The notes beneath the pieces were generated by a model that worked only from the letters and a program-made list of their open reading frames with translations, was not told where the DNA came from and did no database searches. A stretch of 64,000 nucleotides of DNA from Pithys albifrons albifrons (Eukaryota > Chordata > Aves > Passeriformes > Thamnophilidae): contig NC_092466.1 in assembly GCF_047495875.1 (NCBI RefSeq), positions 15,372,561-15,436,560 of the forward strand, read 5' to 3'. Shown in pieces: positions 24,441 to 36,500 of the stretch; position 1 is the stretch's first letter; each line of letters opens with the position of its first letter. Made by a program: the position numbers and the translations under genes.

Positions 24441-27270
24441 GACCCCCAGCCTGCACAGCCCGCACCACGTAGCATGAGTTACACCATAACTCCCAATGCA
24501 CATCTCGGCTTGAGAATTTTTTATTTTTGCTTTCATCAAGGAGAAATTAAAGAACACAGGCAGTAGAAGAGCAGTTTTATTCCGTTTTTTCCCCTCTGTG
24601 GGTGGCAGCACCTGCCTTGCCTGCAGCCAGGGTCCCTGTGTCCCTGCCCACTTGCAGTGTTTAGGTAGCAACCATGGAAAGACTGACAACTTAGAAACAA
24701 GTGACACGGTTGATCAGAGTGCAGAGGGGACCAGGAACTAATCTGATTTTTTTTAATTGGCTAGATTTCAGCTGGAGCGGTCCCTTGGCATTTTAAACCT
24801 CCACACTTAATTATCTTGCAGCTAATCATTTCAGCTTAGACACCAACGTTCCTCTTACACTGCTGTCCCCAGAAGGGTTTTCCCATCCCTGCACCTGGGT
24901 GTGTGACAAATCCCAGCTCCGAACTGGGGAACCCGAAAGGCACTGCAGTCTGCTTGGAGGTGCTGCTGGTCCATGTGGATGTTGCATGGGCACAGCCCCC
25001 TGGGGCACATCTGCCCCTCTCAGGGGCACACCACAGTGGACATAATTCAAGGAGGCAGCTTCTAGGGCAGGACACAATGTTATTTTCCTCTTCTTCCCGA
25101 TTGTAAGCCTTAAGACTCAGGGTGGATATCTGCAACTGTCCCAGACAGTCCAAAGGCCACCCAGCCAGCACTGGAAGGAGCCTGTTTGTCTGACAGCCTC
25201 TCCTCTGGTTCTCAGTACACCTGCAGCCCACAACACAGAGACCAGCTGGTAACTGCAAGGGTGAGAGCCCTTTGTGACAATGTCCTGCACTGTAGCTCAA
25301 CACTGGTACACTGTTTGTGCCTGCTGTAGCCTGGGGGAGGGAGCTGCATGGTTTAACAGCAGCAGTCTCCCAGCTTGAGAAGTGAAATAGCTAAGCATCA
25401 CTCTGGGTCCCCATCGTGTGCGTCTCTGTGAGTAACTGTAAAATATTTGTGGCAAGGACCCACAACACCTCTCACCCTGCCTCTTAACAGAAGAGCTGTG
25501 CTCAGGCTCCTGAGGGTCCCCAAAGCACAGCCCTGCTCCCTGCCAGGGACAGCTGCTAGTGGGGAGCAGGCTTGACTCACAGCCAGCCTTCCCAGGCACG
25601 ATGACATCTCCTCTCTGAGGGTTTCCATTGCATTACATGATTAATTAGCTGATTAACAAGATGTTGTTGCAGAAGAATCTGTTCTCTGGACACCAGCTCA
25701 GGCAAACACCATCCTCTGTGCTAATGAAACTCTTCTGTTCCATGCAGGCATGCACTAATTTAAGCAACAACATGCAAATGGAGAACAATACAGTGAGTAA
25801 TCTGGACCTCTTAAATAAATTAGCTACAGCCTTCTCCAGGCACTGTCTCCAAGGAGAGAAGAGAAAGCAGGAAGACAGATAGCTCTGGTGGGTGTGGAGC
25901 CACAGGTTACAGGTGTTGGGGGCTCAATGTGACTGGTGTCTGTCTGCCTCTGTCTTGCTCTCAGGGGAGGGAGAGCATCAGGCCCAGGCTGGAGGCAGCA
26001 GAGGAAGATGGATGTAGCTCCTGCTGACTCAATGTGGTCAGGAGGTGCTGCTGGAGACACCTGTCACATAGGCCAGGCTGTGAGCTCCCTTTTGGCAGGA
26101 TTAGAGCAGCAGCACCTCAACACAGTCTTGGGCTCTAAGATCCAAGTGAGAGCCCTGGATGGGAAAGCACAAAGGAGACAGTGCTCCTGACAAGGCAGAA
26201 CCAACCAGTACAAGAACTCCTTTTCCATTCCCAGGCTTTTAGAAGGATTTTGGAAAAAAAACCAACACCAAGCAGCATGTAAGAAAGCCACAAAACTGGA
26301 TTTGCAGCCTCCAGAAAGAAGCCTGCAGTAAGAGGCTGAACAAGCACAATCCCTTTAGCTTATTAGAGAACTGAAAAGCGTTGCAATTCCAACATGTAAG
26401 CTGCCACAACAGGAAATTACAAAGGATTGAAGACTTTTTAATCTGTAAGAGGAAGGTCCTGCCACCTACCTTCACAAACTCAGGTTCTTTGCAGTGCAAG
26501 AAATGGGACCTATATCCAGTACCCTCAGCTCCATTCTCTTCTGTCTACTTTGGCCAAACAGCATCTTCTGGGCTCAGTGCAGATGTAGCTGGGCAAAACC
26601 AGGTGATTGGACCAATGTGAGAGGGTCTGGGCATCTAAAAAGGTCCAGGATTATTTGTTCTGCCCAAGTCTAGCTGGCAGGAGGTGGCCAAAGCACAGGA
26701 AAGGGCTTCTCAGCTCTCACATGTAAGAGAAATGGCAAGGAACAGAGGTTTGCTGTAGCAGTTTTCTAGCCAATTTGAAGAAATTTGCAGCGAACTGTTC
26801 CTGTCCCCACTATCAGTCATGGCTGAGGCAGGAGAGAAAACACTGGCAGCCTAAATGGCAGTCACTTTCCCCATGGCACAGGTCCCCTGGCCACGGTTTT
26901 GGGCAGAAGATCCTGCCAAGAGGGAGCTGGTTAAAGAAAGCTGTTTGTAAGCAAAGGACTTCACCCTCTCTGGCTTTGTTCTTTGGCCAACTCCATGCCT
27001 CAGCCACAACTGGTATGTGTGCCAGGAGGGCACAGGGCACAGGCACTGCCCTGCTTCTGTGCCACAGCACTGCTCCTGGCAGCTTCCAGGAAAGCCCAGT
27101 GTGGGAGAAGGGGCTCTGATGCCATGTTCCAGGCTGATGCTGGTGTGAGCCCCGTGGGATGTAGAGCTGCATCAGCAGAACAACCCACTGCACCAGGACA
27201 GCAGCCAGAGCACAGGTGTGCACAGCTCTGAAGGAAAGAAGAGGAGGAATCTGGACTGGGTAGGGAACAG
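24441..27270. other. Intergenic region between ARHGAP19 and RRP12
   Basis: About 2.8 kb without a recognisable gene. Human has the single-exon genes FRAT1 and FRAT2 between these neighbours; no open frame of matching size or content is present. A minus-strand AATAAA lies near 24576-24581 and could be a distal RRP12 signal. No repeats or RNA genes were recognised. Confidence 0.6.
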
Positions 27271-27276
27271 TATGTA

Positions 27277-27282
27277 TTTATC
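27277..27282 (-). promoter_or_regulatory. RRP12: Possible RRP12 polyadenylation signal (GATAAA variant)
   Basis: A GATAAA hexamer reads on the minus strand about 270 bases beyond the RRP12 stop codon. No canonical AATAAA or ATTAAA is seen closer to the stop. The call rests on position and a one-base difference from AATAAA. Confidence 0.3.
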
Positions 27283-27550
27283 AGTATAGAGAATTCTTTA
27301 CACATTACTTACTCTCACACACACCCCCACACCGACACCAGGCAACCCTAGCACTTCCTCCAGGCACAGGAGGGCATGGCTTGGGCCATCAGTCCATAAT
27401 ACGATGGAGTGGCTTCTCAGGGAGTCTGAAACAAACGCAGGTCACCTTCTGCAGAGGAGTTCCAGCTGCTCCACTCATGAATTTTTCATCCTCCAGAGGC
27501 TACAGTGTTGTCTGTCCTCGGGAAGGGGCAGGTCAAACAACTGAGGCTCC

Positions 27551-30500
27551 TCATGAGCGCTTGGACTTCACACGGTTCCTGCGCCCAGCCTTGGCTCCAC
27601 GCTGGGCTCCTTTCATAAGGCCCTTGAACTGGCCCTGCATTTTCGCCCGCTTCCTGGAGGGAGCAAGGAGCAGCAGACTGGATTGATGGAGGCACTGAGC
27701 ACACTTAATGCACAGGGATGCTCCAGGCTCCTCAAAGAGTGGCACAGAAGATGACAGGAAACTCCCAAACCCACCAAAAAACTATAGCAAAAAGCAGGAT
27801 CAAGCCCATTCCCACCCCTGGGCCTTCCTGGTTAGCCTCACCTTCTGTTGAGTTTAGCTCTGTTCAGGGGGATGTAGGCATAAGGGTCGAGCTGGCCCTT
27901 TTTCTTCACATCACCTTTACCTTTCTGTGGGAAACAGCGACATGTGAGAAGATGCAGCACCAGGGGAGATGCAAGTATCCCATTCTAGTTCAACTCTGCC
28001 ACACAGCCATCCCAAAGACTATGTTCCAGTGGGGTGCCAGCTGAGCTATCATCACCCATGTGATGCTATAGACACCTGCTTTGCACAGCAAGCAGGAACT
28101 GCCCACAGCAACAGCACCGCAAGAACTCCAAGATGGGCTGACTGTTCAGAGATACTAAGTGTCTGACAACTCCTCTTAGAGCAGAGATCCCCTTCCAGAC
28201 TTGGTGCTACAGAACCACATTCCCAATAAACAAAAGGTGCTTCCTGCCCTAGCAAAGCCCCAGGTATCCCCACCCAATCTCTGCAACCCCCTGGGTCGCT
28301 CACCTTGGATCTGTACTCTGCACCGAAGGCTGGCTCCTTGTTCAGCTGACGGTGGATCCCAGAGCCTCCAGCTGGAAAACAGAGTGTGTGTTGGAATAGA
28401 GTCTCAGGGCTGCCTCTGCTCAGTTGCAGACTACACTACAAGAGCTGTTCCTGTTTTTGCCTCCAGCTCTTGGCTGTGAGACAGCAGAGAGAGATGGCTG
28501 TTTCTCACAAGCAAAGATCTGTAGAGAGATGGGCAGAAAACTGTCCGAAATTAACAAAGGCAAAGGCAGGGTCCAGCACCGGGGGAGGAGTAACCCCAGG
28601 CACAATTTCAGGCTGGGGGCGAACCTGCTGGAAAGCAGCTCTGTGGAGAAGGACCTGGAGGTCCTGGTGGACAACAAGCTGTCCATGAGTCAGCAGTGTG
28701 CTGCTGTGGCCAAGAATGCTAACAGTATCCTGGGGTGCATTAGGAAGAGAATTGCCAGCAGGTCGAGGGAAGTGATCCTGCCTCTCTACCCTAGTGAGGC
28801 CTCATCTCGAGCGCTGTGTCCAGTTCTGGGTTCCTCAGTACGAGACATAGAGCTCATGGACTGGGTCCAGTGCATAATTAAGGAAATGGAGCATCTCTCT
28901 TATGAGGAAAGGCTGAGAGAGCTAGGCCTGTTCAGTCTGGAAAAGAGATCTGAGAGGGGACCACCATCAGTGTCTGTGGGTATCTAAATGGAGAGTGTCA
29001 AGAAGATGGAGCCAGACTCTTCTCAGTGGTGCCAAGCAATAGGACAAGAGGCAATGGGCAGAAACTGATGCATGTTAAGTTCCACCGAAATATGAGGAAG
29101 AACTTTACTGTTCAGGTGACTGTGCACTGGAACAGACTGCCCAGAGAAGTTGTGGAGTCTCCCTCACTGGAGATATACACGATCTATCTGGATGCAATCC
29201 TGTGTAGTGTGCTCTAGGACTCTGTTTGAGCAGGGAGGTTGGACTGGATGACACACTGTGGTTCCTCCCAACCAGACCCATTCTGTGATCTCTACTCCAA
29301 TTGTCCTGGAGCAGCACAGCAAGATGGGTACATGATTCTGGCCCTCACTGGAGCCCCAGACTGGGCATGGGCAAAGAACTTACCTCTGTACTGAGAATAG
29401 GTTCCAGTCTCAGCTTCCTCATCATCTGGCTCATCTCTGAACCGGCGTTTCTGGCTTTTCTTCTGCAGAAGGAGGCAGCAGAGACCCTGCAGCTGGCTTG
29501 TCCTTACAATTCTGCCTTCCCATAGATCCCCAACTCTCTGCTTCCTCCCAGGGGCACCCAGAGACCTCCTAGAGAGCACATACCTATCCCAACAACCTCC
29601 CACACCCCTCCAAGCAGCTGATGCTTGCTTGGAGTCCCAAAGGCCTCTTGGGTAGAGTTGCAGCTGCCATGGCACAGACAGCTGAGTTCCCCCCAGCATG
29701 TCCCCAGGATCACAAGACCTGTACTCACACTGCGGAGACCCACATCTTGCAGCACATCTGCCATCTCCTCGTCTGCTCCTATAGTACAGGGCAAGAGGGT
29801 TAGTGCAGGATATGGGCACAGGAGAGCCCTAGGCCTGAGCCGGCCCCTGGAGGGGGTTGCAGTAGCAGGGTGTCCCTGCTGAACCAGCACTGATGGCTGT
29901 GTCCCTTCTACACCCTCCTGATGATGGAGGGGGTTGTCTCCCCTCAGCAGTGGCCCAGAAGAGAGTCAGTGGTGTGACACAAGGCTGTACCAACTCCTGC
30001 CCCTTGTGTCCATATCCCCCCCAAAATCCCACATGAAGATGGCAGGAAGAAAACCATTCAGAGGTCCAGAGCAAGGCTAGTGTGGCCCCTTACAGCCCAG
30101 GGAGTACCTTTGGCTTCATCATCGTCCACCTCCTCCTCCTCTTCATGGATGATCAAGCGTCCATCCTCAGACACCTGGAAGTCATGGCTCACTCCTCTGG
30201 TCTGCCTGGGGCCTGGCTTGGTGGCTGCTCACAGAGAGATGAGTTGGGGCCTGGGAAAGGACCCACTCCTGGGGGCAGAAGTACCCCCAGGACCCCTTTG
30301 CATCACTTTAGCATCTGCCCCATCCATCCCACCCCACCCCATCAGAAGCTTCACTCCTTACCCAGCACCCGCTGGGACACATTGGGGTCCAGGAAGTTGA
30401 GGGGCTCATCCTCTTCCCCTTCCTTCAGCCAGGCCTGGCCCTTCTGCCATGCTTGCTTCCTCCACTCCTTACTCCGTTGCCGTTCCTCTTCTTCCTCTTC

Positions 30501-33500
30501 CTCATCCTCTGAGTCAGCCAGGATCTCCTCCATGCTGTCAAAAGGCAGAGAGGATAATGAAAACAGAAGAAGCCCAAGAGTGCAGCCTGCTCAACAACCC
30601 ACAAGAGCCTCGGAGATGTCTCCGGGCACCTCTAGAAGCACCAACTGAGCAGATCCAGGATCAACCCCTCCATGGGGCCTGCTTCTTCTTCACCCCTGGC
30701 CCATCTTCACCTGTCTCCTCTGGGCTGTGCTGGTGGTGCCTCCTCCTCATCTGTATCTGCAGCTGCCCGCTTCAGGGCACGTTGCTTGCGGTTCCGGGCT
30801 TCTGCCTTGCGGATGTTCACCAGCACCTTATGGTACTCAGCTGGCAGCAGCCCCTTCACCAGCTCGAAGCTGAGGAGCACACAGAGAGCAGTCAACACTC
30901 ACCTTCTCCCGCACTGCCTCCCAGAGAGTTCTCTTGTCACCCCAGGAGACCCTGGCTTACCCAAACTTGCGGATGAACTTGATGAAGAGGTTTCGCAGCT
31001 TCATACGGAAGTGACGTCTCATGTCATCCGACAGGTTTCCCACGGCCTCCAGCTGCCAGGTCACAGACCCTCAAGACCCAAGCACCCCTGCCCTGGGCAC
31101 CCAGCCTCCCACCCTTCCACCTGCATAGCCATCTTGCCCACCCTGCTGCCATCAGCCCACGCCCACTCCAGGCAGGGTCATGGGTAGGTCTCACTGCTTG
31201 GCAGGGCTGGTTGAAGGGAGTTCTCTGACATGTCCATGCCAGCATTCAGGAGAGGGACCTCCTCACTGCCATCTCAGCCACTGAGATCAAGCTCCCTCCC
31301 TTGGTTCCTGGGCAGAAGCAGGGTGCAGCTGGAGATGTTCCAAGCTGCCCAGGGCAACCCCAGCTCTGCCCCACCACTCTCTTCAAGGCACCCCATGCAG
31401 GACCTCACCATCGCCTGGACATGCTTGGCCAGTAGCTTGGTGTCCACCAGCAGTAGTGTGACCTTGAGGAAGCCCAGGGCTGCCTTCACCACATCCCGTG
31501 TGCGGGAGGCCAGCAGCAGGCAGATATTCTGCAGGAGCTGCTCCACCACACTGAACTCGAGCTGATCTGCAACCATGGCGAGAGTTAGCCACAGTCAGTC
31601 TGCATCCAGCATCTGTCTTCATCAGAAGGCTCTGCCTCATCCCCTTAGCCCTCCTGCTCACCTTTGAACTCGAAGAACAGGCGGGTCAATGCCAGCACGG
31701 TGCAACTGATCATGGTGACCGAGCCAGTGAGCCCGACGTAGATCAGGAGCAGGAACCGCTGCATAGCCTCTGCAAGAGTGGGATGACTCAAGCCTTGGTT
31801 CATTCTGTGTCCAGCAGCATCTCTGGACCACTTCAGAGGGATGCTAGGCTGATCCCTCTGGGGCCAGAGCAGCTGTGGGGCTGAGCAAGTGGAACCAGGA
31901 GCTCACCTTCAGGGGTGGGTCCGAAGCGGATAAAGGCATGCCCCATCTCCACGAGCAGCATGAAGGCATTCTTGCGGGCCCCCACTGACACCTCCTTGGT
32001 GCACAGGATGACCTGGAGGCACACAGGCATGTCACACCACTAGTGCCACCATCACAGCCAGAACCAGCTGGGTCCTTACAAGGACCATGCTCACCTCTGG
32101 GACTAGGGCAGTGATGAAAGGCTCATGCTCTGCAGAAAGTTGCTTCACAATGTGGAACAGGCATTTCAGCCGAGGCTTGGGAAAGAAACAGCTCAGCTCT
32201 GTTACACCCAGGGACACACATCCAACTACCCCTGCCAACCACTCCATCCCCTCCCTCCCAGCAAAGGCTGATCCCCACCAGTACAGCCCTTGCTCTCACC
32301 CTCTTGGCTGGGGATGCTGCACTCTTGAGTGAGTCCAGCAGTGCTGTCTGCAGGTCCTGCAGGTGGGAGCGGACAAAGGCCTGGCAGGGAGCATGGGGAG
32401 CAGCACACACCTCCTCCAGCACACGGTATGCCTTCTTCTGCATGCTGCGCTCTTTGCTCTGTAGGGACAGCCAACATGCTCCTGCTGTCAAGACAGCCCC
32501 TTGCCACGGTGTCTGAAGGGACCCCTGCACCTACACTACCCAGGAGAGACCTGTCCCTTATGGCAACTGCTCAGCCCCACAAAAAGTGGGTCCAAGCTGG
32601 CAGCAAGCAGAAGGGTCCCCACCAACATCCCCTGCACCAGGCAGAGCTGGAGGCCAACTCACCTGGAGGGAAGGCTGGATGGTGCGGTACAGGGAGTCCA
32701 GGGACTGCTCATCAGCATAGGGTGCCATTGCCACCACCAGGTCTAGGATAGAGAGTCTTCAGCAGAGAAGGATACATAGGTGATTAACTTTGGCATCACT
32801 ACCACCACCTGACCAAGCTGGAACTCTGTCTGGGAGTCTCATCAAATGCACAAGAGTGACAAAGTCCACACAGGAGGGCACCCTAGCTCTGTTAACCAGG
32901 AACACACCAGGAATTTTACCCATTAGCACCAGCCCCAAGGTGTTACCTGGCAAACTCAGAGCTCTCAGGACTTGTCAGCTTCACACTGGCCTTCTCCAGG
33001 AACCCACACACCATCTGCAGGGCAGGCACATAGAGCAGGATCAGAACTGATCAAAGGGAGTGCTTTTCAAGAGTTTGCAATCCACATGGCAAACATCTTG
33101 CCAAAGGACTTTGTGAAGATAAGAAGCAGCAGTGGATCCAAAAAGCTATGGACAAATTCCAAAAGAGTTTGCGCATGATGTGGTGATGTGGCTTCAAAAT
33201 TGGGAAAACCCAGACTTCTGGCTGAAAAGGGCTTCCTCCCCAAGATGGCAGAAAGGGCTGCTCTCTCCTCAGTCTTTCTGTCCTCTCCAATCAGGCACAC
33301 ACCAAAAGCCTCATCAGATTGGGCCTGGCTAGGAGATGCTGGCCTGAGCCAGCACAGCTTGCCCCAGTGCCCCCTCACCTGGGGGTCAGTGATGGTCAGG
33401 TAAGCACGGACAGTGTCCAGGACGGAGCGGCGCTGAGCACTGCTGCCCCCATCCTCCTCGGGCTGGCTGTACACATTGAACAGGATGGGCAGGAAATTTT

Positions 33501-36500
33501 TGGCAAAGCGACCCACTTCTGTCCGCTCCGCATCTAGGGAGAAGATGACAGTGTGTCTCCTCCCCAGGTCACCGCAGGGGACAGGGACCCACCATGAGGG
33601 TCCGCCTCCCCCCAACCTGTCTCGCAGCCTTTGTGGATGAGGGTGCGCAAGGCCTGGCACACGGTGGGACGGAGGTCTGGGCGTTCGCTGATGGCCGTGC
33701 CCAGGGTGCGGGCCAGCCCCTTGAAGGCCCCCAGCACGTCTGTGGGGTGGGTGCAGAAGCCAGGCAGTAGCGTCCAGACCTGGAAAGCAAAGGAAAAGGT
33801 GGGAGACCAACAGTCTTCACACAAGTCACTGCTCCCCAGCCTGGCACCATGGGTGCACAATGGCAGGGCTCCCAGGTACATCTTGTTACCTGCCACTGCA
33901 AGGTGTCATAGAGCTTGGCCTCCACACTCTTCCCAGTCTGGGTGAACTCCAGGGCTGCAAAAGAGAAAGGAGAGATAAGCATAGCAACAAATGTTGCAAA
34001 GCCCTGCTCCACCCCAGGGAAGGGAAAGGAGGTCCCACTGAACACCCTGGACCACTGGGACCCTCAACATGCCACCCTTCTCACCTCTGTTTTTCAGGGC
34101 GGCTGCCAAGGGCAAGAAGTAGCTGGTGAAGAATCCAAGCCGCGTTCCCTGCACATGGTCCCGCAGCACTGGCAGGAGCCAGCTGCGGGGGAAATCCAGG
34201 GTCTCCCTAGGAAGGGAGGCATGGGTCAGGGAACCATGGGGCACTGTGGCATCAGCCCCTGAGCACAGCGCACTTCCACCCAACCCCAAAGCTGGGCACA
34301 GGTAGGCTCAGCTGCCAAACACCTCCAGCACTGCATGGGGACTGAAGATGAATGTAATGAACAGCTGTAAAGCTGCCACCCCATGACTGTACTCACTCCT
34401 TGCCATCAATCTCCAGCGGCACAGCTTCCAGCAGCACCTCGGGGCCCATGGTGCTCACAGCAGCCCCCACTGCCTGGTCCACTTCAGCAGTGTACGGAAA
34501 GTGTGGGGAGAGACGCAGGTCACACAGGGACTGGAGACACTGCCAGGACAGGGCAGCATGGTCACAGAGCAGCCATGAAGGCAGGTCTGGCACGTGTCCC
34601 TTACTATGCCTGTCCAGGGATGCCAGCTGCCCTGCATGTCCCCATGTACGCTCTGCCCACATGCGTGCAGGACAGTGGGCACTGGTATGGCCCTGCTCCA
34701 CAGATGGGAGGGGCCAACACAGCCTGGATAGCAACGCAGACACCCCACCTCCCTCTATGGATAAGTCTGTGTCCTCACAGACTGGCTCACCTTCCTCATG
34801 ATGGGATGGCACTGCTTCCCACATGTCTCAAAGAAGACCTCCAGGACCCGCAGCACCTCATCCCATGCTGCATGGAAACGGTATGTCAGCCCTTCTTCCA
34901 CTGATCTGGGGAGAGGAGACAGTCACACTGGCAGTGATCAGGGTGCTCACCAGGCCTGCCAGACCCCATCAAGGACCAGGCAGATGCTGGTCAGAGCTCA
35001 GTCAGGCTCATGGGGACAGCCCCTCCCACACTACCACTTCTCACTTGAACATCTTGCACAAGTAGGCAGCAGGGGCTGGGGCAGATGCAGAGACAGTGCC
35101 CAGGTTCTCCATGTGGGGAGCAATGCACTCGCTCAGGAGGGTCTGCAAGGGCAAACAGGGAAATGGGATAGCCATGGACCGTGGAACCCTGAGCCTGGCA
35201 GGCACAGAGGAGCACACCACTCCCTGGCAAAACCCAAGCCCCTAATCAGAGCCCCCCACAAGGCATAGGGTAACTAGGCAAGCAAAGTGACTGGTACCTC
35301 CAGGGTCTGTGCTGCTGTCGACACCACCTGGGAGTGTGGAGAAAGGAAGCAATTCATGGCAGCAGAGAAGAGCCGGGGCAGGTGAGCCCAGCACAGGTCC
35401 TTCCGCAGCCTGGAGACCAGGGATGGAGCAGGTGAGAGACCAAGTGGGCACCTCTCCCCCTGCCCAGCCATGGCCCCTGCCCACACCTGCCCAGGTTGAT
35501 GTGCGCCCGCTCCATGGTCGACAGCCAGGTCAGCAGCGGCTGCAGGTCACTCATGCTGGGGACGTAGTCATAGAGGGCCTGGGGAAGCACAGGATGGGGT
35601 GTGTGGCATACCACTGCCAGTTCTGTCCTCCCTCGCACTGGCACCCCACACTCACAGTGATGATCTGGGCGTTGAGCTCAGCCGGCAGGCAGGCCACACT
35701 GGCCTGGGCACTGAAGAGGCTGTGGAAGGCTTGCATGGCACACGCTGTCACCAGCTGAAAAGGGCACAATGTCACAAGAGTGGGCTTTGCTTTGCACCTC
35801 TCTCTCTCCACTCCAAAGCAGATTCTGCCCTGGGAAACCCAGCACTGCTGCAACTGTGACCCATCTACAAAGCCTCTCTTCCCCAACAGTCAGGTCAGCA
35901 AGCACCAGCGGCCCTGGGCTCCTCTGCATTTGCATCTTGCATTTCCACACTCCCAGTTGGCAGACAAGGGAGTTTGAACCCTTCTAGAGTCCAGCCAATG
36001 GGGAAAGGGTCTGCCCTTGCTATCCCTGGAGTGGGAATACTCACCACATGGCTCAGGGTCATGACACGGAGCAAAGTCTCGCAGCAGGTCTTCACCATGG
36101 CTGCAGGGAAGCAGGGCAGTACATCCCGCAGCAGAGCAAGGACATGAAGTGTAGTGGTGGCCTCCTTGGCACCTGTGGGAGCAGAGCAACTTCTGAACTT
36201 ATGGTACCACACAGCAAAGCCCCCAATACAGCACTGGGGCTGAACCACAGAATCAGGGTGAACGCTCTCTTGACTCCTGAGAGGAGCAGCATTGAGGACT
36301 GAACTGTTTAGGACCCTTCAAGGCACCTTAGGTGCCCCAGAAGTGTGTGACATCCTCCCAGGCAATCCAGGGCGTTGCACCCTCCCCTCTTCCCTTCAAG
36401 TCCTTATCTTCCCACAGCAGTGGAAGGGTCCCTCCCACTCTCAGCTGCAGATCCCAAGCTTCAGTGTCCCACACCTCCAGCTTTTTCAATCTCCTGCACA

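Noticed and set aside
28424..28987. 187-codon frame in an RRP12 intron
   Set aside because: It is part of the decayed CR1 element, not a host gene.
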